Assembly (NCBI GenBank): GCA_900321035.1
Contig: ONUH01000004.1
Location: forward strand, 1-64,000
Reading direction: 5' to 3'
DNA from: an uncultured Selenomonadales bacterium
Lineage (GTDB): Bacteria > Bacillota > Negativicutes > Selenomonadales > Selenomonadaceae
Length of the DNA: 64,000 bases
Below, in pieces: positions 8,572 to 16,228 of the stretch. The first letter of the stretch is position 1; each line of letters starts with the position of its first letter. The translations under genes and the position numbers were made by a program. Below the pieces are notes generated by a model, which saw only the letters and a list, made by a program, of their open reading frames with translations, did not search any database and was not told the origin of the DNA.

Positions 8572-8928
8572 ATGGACAAGAATCATTTAAATGAAGAGAT
8601 TGGAATAAGGATTCGTCGGCGCAGGGAAGTCTTGGGATGTACCCGTGAACAGATTGCGGAGCGGGCGAATATTTCCGTGCAGTTTCTTTTCGACATTGAG
8701 AAGGGCAAGAAAAGTATGACTGCCATGACGATTGTGAATTTGGCGGAGGCGCTTTCCGTTTCTATAGATTTTTTGTTGCTCGGTACAGAGAAGAACGGAG
8801 AGAGACAAAGCGCGGAATGGGAGCAATTGTTTTCGTTGCTCGTCCCAGAGCAGCGGGAACTTGCGGAGGAAATGCTCCGGCTTTTTGTGCGCGGCGTGAG
8901 CATAAGTGGCAAGGCAAAGAAAATTTGA
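8572..8928 (+). CDS. XRE-family helix-turn-helix regulator
   Basis: The 118-residue protein has a Cro/CI-type helix-turn-helix in residues 8-65 (IRIRRRREVLGCTREQIAE, then ISVQFLFDIEKGKK) and an uncharacterised C-terminal helix region (about 75-118). GAAGGGG lies 5 nt before the ATG. It probably represses itself and the divergent membrane protein gene through the CTATAG sites between them. No toxin-like partner is adjacent. Confidence 0.85.
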   Translation: MDKNHLNEEIGIRIRRRREVLGCTREQIAERANISVQFLFDIEKGKKSMTAMTIVNLAEALSVSIDFLLLGTEKNGERQSAEWEQLFSLLVPEQRELAEEMLRLFVRGVSISGKAKKI

Positions 8929-8963
8929 CGCGGCGGGGCGGATTTGCTATGCTAATGCTATCA

Positions 8964-8993
8964 TTGCAGAACGATACAGAGCATAGATATACA
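8964..8993 (+). promoter_or_regulatory. Probable promoter of the carboxynorspermidine dehydrogenase gene
   Basis: TTGCAG (8964-8969), an 18-nt spacer and TATACA (8988-8993) lie just upstream of the gene. Confidence 0.4.
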
Positions 8994-9008
8994 TAAGGGG
9001 GAATCATC

Positions 9009-10208
9009 ATGGGAAAGGCTTTGATTATCGGCGCGGGCGGCGTTGCGAGCGTCGCCATACATAAATGCTGTCAGAACAGCGAGGCGTTTGACGCGATCTG
9101 CATCGCCAGCCGTACGAAGTCGAAATGCGACGCTTTGAAGGCGAAGCTGGACGGCGGCAAGACGAAAATTACCACGGCGCAGGTGGACGCGGACAACGTG
9201 AACGAGCTGGTCGCACTGATCGAACGCGAAAAGCCGGACGTGGTTCTGAATTTGGCGCTTCCGTACCAGGACCTTTCCATCATGGACGCCTGCCTTGCCA
9301 CGAAGACGAACTATGTGGACACGGCGAACTACGAGCCGCCCGATACCGCGCATTTCGAGTACAAATGGCAGTGGGCGTACCGCGACCGTTTCAAGGATGC
9401 GGGCATCACGGCGCTGCTCGGCTCGGGCTTCGATCCGGGCGTCACGGGCGTTTTCTCGGCTTACGCGCTGAAGCACCAGTTTGACGAAATCAATTACATA
9501 GACATCCTCGACTGCAACGGCGGCGACCACGGCTATCCCTTCGCCACGAATTTCAACCCTGAGATCAATATCCGCGAGGTCTCGGCCAAGGGCAGCTATT
9601 GGGAAGACGGAAAATGGGTCTACACGGAGCCGATGGAAATCAAGCGCGTGTATGACTTCGATCAGGTCGGCCCGAAGGATATGTACCTTCTGCATCATGA
9701 GGAGATCGAGTCGCTGGCGCTGAATATCCCCGGCATCAAGAGAATCCGCTTCTTCATGACCTTCGGCCAGAGCTATCTGACGCATTTGAAATGTCTCGAG
9801 AACGTCGGCATGACTTCTATCGAGCCGATTGACTTCGAGGGCAAGAAGATTATCCCGCTGCAATTCCTGAAGGCGGTGCTGCCAGACCCGGCCAGCCTCG
9901 GTCCGCGCACGAAGGGCAAGACGAATATCGGCTGTATTTTCCAGGGCAAGAAGGACGGCAAAGAGAAGACGTATTATCTCTACAACGTCTGCGACCATCA
10001 GGAAAGCTACAAGGAAGTCGGCTCTCAGGCGATTTCCTATACGACGGGCGTGCCGGCGATGATCGGCGCGATGCTGGTGATGAACGGCACTTGGAAGGGC
10101 CCGGGCGTGTTCAATATCGAGGAATTCGATCCCGATCCGTTCATGGACGCGCTGAATAAGTGGGGCTTGCCGTGGCAGGAGAATTTCGCGCCGAAACTGG
10201 TGGACTAA
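9009..10208 (+). CDS. Carboxynorspermidine dehydrogenase (saccharopine dehydrogenase-like)
   Basis: This 399-residue protein should condense putrescine or diaminopropane with aspartate semialdehyde and reduce the product with NADPH to carboxyspermidine or carboxynorspermidine. The N-terminus is a Rossmann fold (ALIIGAGGVASVAIHKC). The protein aligns with saccharopine-dehydrogenase-like CANSDH enzymes, with the segments GSGFDPGVTGVFSAYA and DCNGGDHGYPFATNFN. Its partner decarboxylase follows about 110 bp downstream, separated by a hairpin repeat; together they form the alternative spermidine route that does not use S-adenosylmethionine. Start ATG 9009 has AAGGGGG at good distance. Confidence 0.9.
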   Translation: MGKALIIGAGGVASVAIHKCCQNSEAFDAICIASRTKSKCDALKAKLDGGKTKITTAQVDADNVNELVALIEREKPDVVLNLALPYQDLSIMDACLATKTNYVDTANYEPPDTAHFEYKWQWAYRDRFKDAGITALLGSGFDPGVTGVFSAYALKHQFDEINYIDILDCNGGDHGYPFATNFNPEINIREVSAKGSYWEDGKWVYTEPMEIKRVYDFDQVGPKDMYLLHHEEIESLALNIPGIKRIRFFMTFGQSYLTHLKCLENVGMTSIEPIDFEGKKIIPLQFLKAVLPDPASLGPRTKGKTNIGCIFQGKKDGKEKTYYLYNVCDHQESYKEVGSQAISYTTGVPAMIGAMLVMNGTWKGPGVFNIEEFDPDPFMDALNKWGLPWQENFAPKLVD

Positions 10209-10305
10209 AAAGAGTGAGGAGTGTGGAGTTAGGAGTGAGGAGTTGTTACGATGTCAAATTTGGTAATAACTCCTCACTCCACTCTCCTAACTCCTCATTT
10301 TTAAT
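10207..10305. repeat. GAGTGAGGAG-type long hairpin between polyamine genes
   Basis: Two arms of about 40 nt (left from 10207, right ending near 10305) are imperfect reverse complements built from GAGTGAGGAGT/GAGTTAGGAGT units, with an AT-rich loop. The element fills the gap between the two polyamine genes. A related hairpin lies at 33470-33528. Confidence 0.75.
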
Positions 10306-10319
10306 TTGTGGGGGACAGG

Positions 10320-11510
10320 ATGAACGACACGATTGATATCCGCGTTATGGGAATAGAAAACGCTCCGCAGGGCATGGACTCCGTTTGGCGGGAGGCGCCG
10401 TCTCCGTCGTATATCGTGGACGAGGCGCGGCTGACGAAGAATCTGGAAATATTGGCGCGGGTGAAAAAAGAGACGGGCTGCCGCATCCTTTTGGCGCAAA
10501 AGGCGTTCTCGATGTTCCATTTCTACCCGCTGGTTCGGAAATTTCTCGACGGCAGCACCGCCAGCGGCCTTTTCGAGGCGCGGTTGGGCAAAGAGGAAAT
10601 GGGCGGAGAGACGCATGTGTTTTCCGCCGCGTACCGCGAGGACGAGTTTGACGAGCTTTTGCGGTACGCCGACCATATCGTGTTCAATTCCTTCGCCCAG
10701 TGGCGGCAGTTCGGGAAAAAAGCCCGCTCGGCGGGCGCGGTCTGCGGCCTGCGCGTGAATCCCGAGTATTCGACCCAGGACACTCCGATTTACGATCCCT
10801 GCGCGCCGGGTTCGCGGCTGGGCGTCCGCCCGGCGGATTTCGAGCCGGAGGCTTTGGACGGCGTCAGCGGCCTGCATTTTCATACGCTTTGCGAACAAGG
10901 CGCGGAGCCGTTGGCGGAGACCGTAGACGCTTTCGAGGAAAAATTCGGCGCCTATTTGTCGCGTATGAAATGGGTGAATTTCGGCGGCGGCCATCATATC
11001 ACGAAGCCGGGGTATAATTTGGAACTGCTTGCCTCGTGCATCCGGCGCATGCAGGACAAATACGGTCTGACGGTGTATCTGGAGCCGGGGGAGGCGATTG
11101 CGTACCACGCGGGCGACCTTGTGGCGACGGTGCTGGACGTGGTTCCCTCCGGCGATTCGACGCCGCCCGTGGCAATCCTTGACGCGTCGGCGGCCTGTCA
11201 CATGCCGGACGTCATCGAGATGCCGTATCGTCCGCCGCTTTACGGCGCGGGCGAGCCGGGAGAGAAGGCGCACACCTATCGCCTTGCGGGGCCGACCTGC
11301 CTCGCGGGCGACGTGATCGGCGATTATTCTTTCGACGAGCCGTTGGCGCAGGGGGCGCGGATCGTGTTCGGCGACATGGCGATCTATTCGATGGTGAAAA
11401 ACAACACGTTCAACGGTATGCCGCTGCCCGCCGTCGTCGCGGCGGAAAACGGCGGCTGGCACGTCGTGCGGCGCTTTGGCTACGAGGATTTCAAAGGGCG
11501 GCTTTCGTAA
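10320..11510 (+). CDS. nspC: Carboxynorspermidine decarboxylase
   Basis: A PLP-dependent fold III (alanine-racemase-like) decarboxylase that converts carboxyspermidine or carboxynorspermidine to spermidine or norspermidine. The PLP lysine is in LLAQKAFSMF near residue 60; HFHTLCEQ, NFGGGHHITKPGY and YLEPGEA are typical of the family, and GPTCLAGDVIGDYSF near the C-terminus carries the active-site Cys/Asp of the partner subunit. The 396-residue protein starts at ATG 10320 behind GGGGGA; a GTG at 10308 is in frame but lacks its own site. With agmatinase and the dehydrogenase it completes agmatine to spermidine. Confidence 0.92.
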   Translation: MNDTIDIRVMGIENAPQGMDSVWREAPSPSYIVDEARLTKNLEILARVKKETGCRILLAQKAFSMFHFYPLVRKFLDGSTASGLFEARLGKEEMGGETHVFSAAYREDEFDELLRYADHIVFNSFAQWRQFGKKARSAGAVCGLRVNPEYSTQDTPIYDPCAPGSRLGVRPADFEPEALDGVSGLHFHTLCEQGAEPLAETVDAFEEKFGAYLSRMKWVNFGGGHHITKPGYNLELLASCIRRMQDKYGLTVYLEPGEAIAYHAGDLVATVLDVVPSGDSTPPVAILDASAACHMPDVIEMPYRPPLYGAGEPGEKAHTYRLAGPTCLAGDVIGDYSFDEPLAQGARIVFGDMAIYSMVKNNTFNGMPLPAVVAAENGGWHVVRRFGYEDFKGRLS

Positions 11511-11517
11511 AAACTAA

Positions 11518-11558
11518 AAATCTGAGGTAAGAAATTCTTACTTTCTCACCTCAGATTT
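11518..11558. repeat. GAGGTAAGAA hairpin repeat, copy 1
   Basis: An 11-bp perfect stem (AAATCTGAGGT with ACCTCAGATTT) encloses a core that matches, apart from one base, the reverse complement of the hairpin at 28562-28600. It may also terminate nspC transcription. Confidence 0.75.
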
Positions 11559-11627
11559 GTGCCTGCGTTTCGCAGCAAGCTATATCAGGCGGTTTTCGAA
11601 ATATTTTTCGGAAGCCGTTCTTTTTTT

Positions 11628-11654
11628 GCAGGAATTTTCGTATAAATGATGAAT
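11628..11654 (+). promoter_or_regulatory. Sigma-H-like promoter of the rbgA-rnhB-comM operon
   Basis: GCAGGAATT (11628-11636), an 11-nt spacer and GATGAAT (11648-11654) match the sigma-H consensus RnAGGAwWW-N11/12-RnnGAAT at every defined position. It is the best of three such sites and sits 58 nt before rbgA. Confidence 0.7.
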
Positions 11655-11711
11655 ATAAAATATGGGTATTGTTTGAAGCCATATTTTTGCAGATAAGGGG
11701 CTGTCCGGCGC

Positions 11712-12623
11712 ATGGAACAAAAAGAGGCGGGCGGAGCGATTCCGACCGTACAATGGTTTCCGGGCCACATGGCGAAAACGAAGCGGCTGATTCAGGGGAA
11801 TCTGAAGTTAGTGGACGTCGTGATCGAGCTTTTGGACGCGCGCGTGCCGACGTCGAGCGCGAATCCGCTGATTCGCGAGATCGTCGGGGAAAAGCCTCGC
11901 CTCGTGGCGCTCAATAAGGCGGACTTGGCGGACGAAGCGCAGACGAAAAAATGGATCGCCTGTTTCCGTACCCAAGGGCTTTTGGCGACGCCGATCGATT
12001 CCCTGGCGGGCACGGGGCTGAAAGCGCTGGTGCAGAAAGCAGAGACGTTGGCGAAGCCGAAAACGCACCGGCTCGTCGCGAAGGGCGGGAAGCCGCGCGC
12101 GGCGCGGGCGATGGTGCTGGGCATCCCGAACGTCGGGAAGTCGTCCTTGATCAACCGGCTGGCGGGGGCGGCCAAGGCGAAAGTGGAAAACCGTCCCGGC
12201 GTGACGCGGGACAAGCAGTGGATTCGCATCGGGAAGAATCTGGAACTCTTAGATATGCCGGGCATTCTCTGGCCGAAGTTCGAGGACCCGGCGGTGGGGA
12301 TGCGGCTCGCGTTTGTCGGCTCCGTCAGTGACGAGGTGTACGACGTCGAGGCGACGGTGAAGCGGCTGCTCGAATGGATGTCGGAGCGGTATCCGGGACG
12401 GCTTGAGGAGCGCTACCGGCTGACGAAAGAGGAAGCGCAATCCGATGTGGAGACATTGATGGCGCATATCGGGAAACGGCGGGGCTGCCTGTTGAAGGGC
12501 GGCCTTTTGGACGGGGAAAAGGTGCAGCGGCTGTTGCTTTCGGATTTTCGCGGCGGGAAATTGGGCCGCGTGACGCTGGACGACGTGCTGGACGCACAGG
12601 AAATAGATGGAGAGGACGCCTGA
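11712..12623 (+). CDS. rbgA: Ribosome biogenesis GTPase RbgA (YlqF)
   Basis: A circularly permuted GTPase that drives late 50S subunit assembly. The permuted motif order is visible: G4 NKAD near residue 76, then G1 GIPNVGKSSLIN near 136-147, then G3 DMPG. The N-terminal WFPGHMAKTKR motif is diagnostic of the YlqF/YawG family. The 303-residue length is close to the Bacillus protein. It opens an operon with rnhB (1-bp overlap) in the same order as in Bacillus. Confidence 0.93.
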   Translation: MEQKEAGGAIPTVQWFPGHMAKTKRLIQGNLKLVDVVIELLDARVPTSSANPLIREIVGEKPRLVALNKADLADEAQTKKWIACFRTQGLLATPIDSLAGTGLKALVQKAETLAKPKTHRLVAKGGKPRAARAMVLGIPNVGKSSLINRLAGAAKAKVENRPGVTRDKQWIRIGKNLELLDMPGILWPKFEDPAVGMRLAFVGSVSDEVYDVEATVKRLLEWMSERYPGRLEERYRLTKEEAQSDVETLMAHIGKRRGCLLKGGLLDGEKVQRLLLSDFRGGKLGRVTLDDVLDAQEIDGEDA

Positions 12624-13393
12624 TGGACGCAGGGACGATGAAACTGAAAGAGATAGAATCCGCGCTGTTCGGGAAAACGCCGTCGGCGGAATTTCTTGCA
12701 GCCTGCGAGGCGGACGACCGGGCGGGCGTGCAAAAACTCGTGAAGAGGTATCGCCGGGAGCAGGCTGAACGGGAACGCATCGAAGCGCTTTATGCTTACG
12801 AATACGCGGCGCGGGATGAGGGCGCGCGAATGGTGGCGGGCGTGGACGAGGCGGGACGCGGTCCGCTGGCGGGTCCGGTGGTGACGGCGGCGGTGATTCT
12901 GCCCTTCGGCCTGTTCCTGCCGGGGCTCAATGATTCCAAAAAGGTCTCGGCAAAAAAGCGCGAGCTTTTATACGACGAAATCATGGAAAAGGTCGTGGCC
13001 GTACACGTCTCGATCGTGGACGCGGCGACCATCGACCGGGTGAATATCTATCAGGCGACGATGAACGGCATGTACGAGGCAATCCTGTCTCTGGAACCGA
13101 AGCCGGACAAGGTGCTGATCGACGCGGTGGAGCTGGCGAAGCTGCCGATGCCGTCCCTTTCCATCATCAAGGGCGACGCGAAATCCGCTTCCATCGCGGC
13201 GGCGTCGATTTTGGCGAAGGTCACGAGGGACCGGCTGATGATGCAGTACGACGCCGAGTACCCGCAGTACGGTTTCGCACAGCACAAAGGCTATGGTACC
13301 GCGCAGCATATCGCGGCGCTCAAGAAATACGGGCCGTGCCCGATTCACCGCCGATCCTTCGAGCCGGTGCGCTCGATGGCGGGACTGGCATAG
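12623..13393 (+). CDS. rnhB: Ribonuclease HII
   Basis: Removes RNA from RNA-DNA hybrids and initiates ribonucleotide excision. The catalytic Asp-Glu pair lies in VDEAGRGPLAGPV near residue 74, followed by LNDSKKVSAKKRE and the later Asp residues (LIDAVEL, TRDRLM). The 256-residue protein carries the 70-residue N-terminal extension typical of Firmicute enzymes. The start overlaps the rbgA stop (TGATG), with GGAGAGG upstream. An internal ATG at 12638 is an alternative start. Confidence 0.93.
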   Translation: MDAGTMKLKEIESALFGKTPSAEFLAACEADDRAGVQKLVKRYRREQAERERIEALYAYEYAARDEGARMVAGVDEAGRGPLAGPVVTAAVILPFGLFLPGLNDSKKVSAKKRELLYDEIMEKVVAVHVSIVDAATIDRVNIYQATMNGMYEAILSLEPKPDKVLIDAVELAKLPMPSLSIIKGDAKSASIAAASILAKVTRDRLMMQYDAEYPQYGFAQHKGYGTAQHIAALKKYGPCPIHRRSFEPVRSMAGLA

Positions 13394-13447
13394 ATTGGAA
13401 AAACGGAAGAACTGGTAATAGATCGCAGATAAAGCGGGGGTGAGGAT

Positions 13448-15526
13448 ATGGCGATGGAAACGAATACGGCGTCGATGCCTACGGGCATACGCCCGATAGA
13501 GCGCCCGCAGGGACCGCAGACTTCAGGCGTACAGCGACGGGGCGGCGTGACGACCTCTCCCTTTGCGCCGAGGACCGACGTCAGCCTCCAGAATTCCGTG
13601 GCGGACGTGGCGGGATTGCTGTCGAAGATTTCATCCGCCAAGGAAGAGGCGATGGATCAAATATCCCCGCAGCTCCAAAAACTGATCGACAATATCATGA
13701 AGCAGTCGTTTTCTCTGGATGCGACTTTGGCGGAGGGGCTTGGCACGACGCTGGAGAGCCAGCGGTTTGCCATCGACCAGCTCTTTACATTGGCGCGGAT
13801 GCTTCACCAAATGGGGACGCTCTCGGAACAGGGCACGCCTGCCGCGCTGAACGATGAACTGCAGACGATCCTTTCCAATTTCAAGGAACTGATGACGGAC
13901 GGCGAAGGCAAGGATATGGAGCCGACCATGCTGCATAAGCTGGCCTTTGAAGTGCTGGACGGCAAACAGGCGGAGACGCTGCCTGCGATGATGCAGTTCC
14001 TGCTGTCGCAGCAAGGGGCCTCCATGCTTGCCGCACAGCCGGAGGCGGATTCGCTCGGTTTCCTGAAGCAACTGATGGATTATTTCATGCCCCGTCCCAG
14101 CGGCGGGACGGAAGCCGCACGGGGGGAGCAGGAGTCTGCGCAGGAAACGGCGGGACAGGAAGCCCCGGACGGCTCGGCGGAGCCGGGAACGACGGCGGAG
14201 GCGAAAGGCGGGGCGGAAACGCAGAACACGGCGTTCGCGCGTCAAGCTCCGGTGCGGAACACGGCGCAGGGAAACGCCGCGCCGCAGCAGGCAGCGGCCA
14301 ATGAAGCGGGCGAACCCGCTTCCATGAAGCCGCAGGGAGAAGTCAGTGACGGCGCGGAGACTCGGCAGCCCCAGCAAAATGCTGCGCCCCAAAATGGCGC
14401 GGAAAGCACGCAGCAGGCCCAGCAGCCGCAGCAGACGCAAAACGGGCAGCAAGCGCAGCAGCCGCAGCAAGCCGTGCCGCAGCAGGCACAGCAGGAAGCG
14501 CAGCAGACGGCGCAAAATGTTTCCACGCAAGGGCAAGGCGAGACCGCCGCGGCCAGGGAGACAGAAAAAACGCCCACAGCCGCTTCTTTGTGGGAAAGCC
14601 TGGCTGTGGAGGAGGAGCAGCAGGGAACGCCTCAGACTGCCGAACCGAATCCTCAGGATCCTTTCGCGGAGTTGATGAGGAAGGGCCTTGAGCGTATGAA
14701 CGGCCGCTTGCAGCAGCAGGCGATGCAGGCCCAGCAAGGCGAGCCGGAAGCGGCGGCGTCGCCTTTTGCGGGACGCGCCTTCTCGCAGACGCCGATGCAA
14801 AACACGCCGCGTACCATGGAAACGATGAAGCAGCTGGCTTCGCTGCTTTTGAAAGAAACGGAACTCACGCCGGAGGACGAGCGGCTGTTGACGGACTTCG
14901 TGAACAACCGGCAGACGATGCTCTCGGAGAAAGACGCGAAGGAACTGCAAATGCTTTTGCGCCTTTGCGAGAAGAACGTGCCGGCGTCCGTACTGCAGTC
15001 GGCGCAGCAAAAAGGGATGGAGGACATGCCTCGTCTCTGGGCGTTCATGGAGCTCTGCGACCTTGCGATGATCAAGGAGCGGGACCCGAAAGCCTTAAAA
15101 AGAGCCGGCAAGAGCTTGTCGGATTTCGCGTCGATGATGAAGAATTCCATGCTGCCGGAAAACGGGCGAACGGCAGAGGGACAGCGCTCGATGAGCTTCA
15201 TGACGCCCTTGTATATGGCGGACGATATGCAAAAGCCCTATCCCGCCTATATCCATGTCTACGACGAGAACCAAAAGGACGAGAACGGGGGCCCGGCGAA
15301 GAAAGAGACGTGGATTCGCGTCTGCCTGCTGACCGACAATATCGGCGCGGTGGACGTGAGCTTCCGCATGTACGAGGACTCCAATCTGGACGTGCGGATC
15401 TATTTTTCCGAGAAAGAGAATCTCGAGGAGTTTCGGGACTACATGGACGAGTTCCGCGCTTCCTTTGACGACAAGCCTTTGACGCTGATGAGCGTCAAGG
15501 TCGGCGTGGCAGGTGCTAAGACATGA
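13448..15526 (+). CDS. FliK/YlqG-like protein with long Gln-rich linker
   Basis: A 692-residue protein. Residues 1-220 are helical. About 220-400 is a low-complexity stretch rich in Gln, Ala and Glu with QQPQQ-type runs. The last 100 residues (from VCLLTDNIGAVDVSFRMYED on) resemble the C-terminal domain of flagellar hook-length proteins. It holds the place of ylqG in the Bacillus rbgA-rnhB-ylqG-ylqH order and is followed by an FlhB-C-like protein, as FliK pairs with FlhB. No flagellar genes are near, so the role is unknown. The start is ATG 13448 or 13454 behind GGGGGTGAGG. Composition of the middle region explains the large false reading frames on the other strand. Confidence 0.7.
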   Translation: MAMETNTASMPTGIRPIERPQGPQTSGVQRRGGVTTSPFAPRTDVSLQNSVADVAGLLSKISSAKEEAMDQISPQLQKLIDNIMKQSFSLDATLAEGLGTTLESQRFAIDQLFTLARMLHQMGTLSEQGTPAALNDELQTILSNFKELMTDGEGKDMEPTMLHKLAFEVLDGKQAETLPAMMQFLLSQQGASMLAAQPEADSLGFLKQLMDYFMPRPSGGTEAARGEQESAQETAGQEAPDGSAEPGTTAEAKGGAETQNTAFARQAPVRNTAQGNAAPQQAAANEAGEPASMKPQGEVSDGAETRQPQQNAAPQNGAESTQQAQQPQQTQNGQQAQQPQQAVPQQAQQEAQQTAQNVSTQGQGETAAARETEKTPTAASLWESLAVEEEQQGTPQTAEPNPQDPFAELMRKGLERMNGRLQQQAMQAQQGEPEAAASPFAGRAFSQTPMQNTPRTMETMKQLASLLLKETELTPEDERLLTDFVNNRQTMLSEKDAKELQMLLRLCEKNVPASVLQSAQQKGMEDMPRLWAFMELCDLAMIKERDPKALKRAGKSLSDFASMMKNSMLPENGRTAEGQRSMSFMTPLYMADDMQKPYPAYIHVYDENQKDENGGPAKKETWIRVCLLTDNIGAVDVSFRMYEDSNLDVRIYFSEKENLEEFRDYMDEFRASFDDKPLTLMSVKVGVAGAKT

Positions 15527-15852
15527 TGGATCGAAGACAGGGGCTGCGGCCGGAGCCGGAGACCGACCCGAACGCGGAAAAGAAAGCCGTCGCGCTGAAG
15601 TACAATCCCGAGGAAAATACCGCTCCTAAGGTCGTGGCAAAAGGCCGCGGCCATGTGGCGGAAAATATTCTCGCGGCGGCGCAGTCGAATTCTATTCCGG
15701 TGTATCAAAACAAATCGTTGGTCAATCTCCTGATGGCCCTCGACCTGGACAGGGAGATTCCGCCGGAACTGTACACGACGGTGGCTGAAGTACTAGCGTA
15801 CATTTACCGGATGGATACGAAGGCCGGCGCCCGAAAGAGGCAGCTGCCGTGA
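15523..15852 (+). CDS. FlhB/EscU C-terminal-domain-like protein (YlqH-like)
   Basis: A 109-residue free-standing homologue of the cytoplasmic domain of FlhB, the substrate-specificity switch of flagellar export. Visible family marks are AVALKYNPEENTAPKVVAKG, then ILAAAQSNSIPVYQNKSLVNLL and EIPPELYTTVAEVLAYIYRM. The NPTH autocleavage motif of FlhB is replaced: the matching region reads YNPEENTAP, so no self-cleavage is expected. Its start overlaps the FliK-like stop by 4 bp (ATGA). The pair occurs beside rbgA-rnhB in Bacillus too; its function remains undefined. Confidence 0.85.
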   Translation: MMDRRQGLRPEPETDPNAEKKAVALKYNPEENTAPKVVAKGRGHVAENILAAAQSNSIPVYQNKSLVNLLMALDLDREIPPELYTTVAEVLAYIYRMDTKAGARKRQLP

Positions 15853-16217
15853 ATACGAAGAAGTTCGGCGACAGCGGCGAAGCCTTCGCCGCGGAGTATT
15901 TGGCCGGGAAGGGATTATCCATCCTCGAACGGAATTATCGGACGCCGATGGGGGAGATCGACCTCATCGCGAGGGATGGGCGCGTACTGGTCTTCGTCGA
16001 GGTGAAGATGCGGAAGACCGAGTGTTACGGGCGGCCCGCCTTGGCTGTGGGACTGGAAAAACAGCGGCGAATCATTCGCGCGGCTGTATGGTATACGAGC
16101 AAGCGGCAGGGAGAACTTCCGCCCTGCCGCTTTGACGTTGTGGAGGTATATGCGCCGGCGGGCGGCGCATGGAGCCTCCGGCATCTGGAAGGAGCCTTCG
16201 AGGCGCACGGAATGTAG
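15849..16217 (+). CDS. yraN: YraN family putative endonuclease (UPF0102)
   Basis: A 122-residue protein with a PD-(D/E)XK nuclease-like core: GEIDLIARDGRVLVFVEVK contains the Asp, Glu and Lys of the fold. GDSGEAFAAEYLAGKG and ILERNYRTPMGE are typical of UPF0102. The GTG start overlaps the previous stop (GTGA), so it is translationally coupled. The family often sits beside comM and dprA, suggesting a DNA-processing role, but no activity is established. Confidence 0.9.
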   Translation: MNTKKFGDSGEAFAAEYLAGKGLSILERNYRTPMGEIDLIARDGRVLVFVEVKMRKTECYGRPALAVGLEKQRRIIRAAVWYTSKRQGELPPCRFDVVEVYAPAGGAWSLRHLEGAFEAHGM

Positions 16218-16228
16218 GAGGGAACGGC

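Noticed and set aside
7828..8928. Toxin-antitoxin pair
   Set aside because: The genes are divergent, the OB-fold protein is membrane-anchored and 203 residues long, and neither resembles known toxins.
14400..14500. CAGCAG/CCGCAG runs considered as a CRISPR or other repeat array
   Set aside because: They are codon repeats for Gln, Pro and Ala in a low-complexity protein region, with no spacer structure.
13631..15010. 459-codon minus-strand frame rich in Leu and Arg
   Set aside because: Mirror of the Gln/Ala-rich linker of the FliK-like protein.
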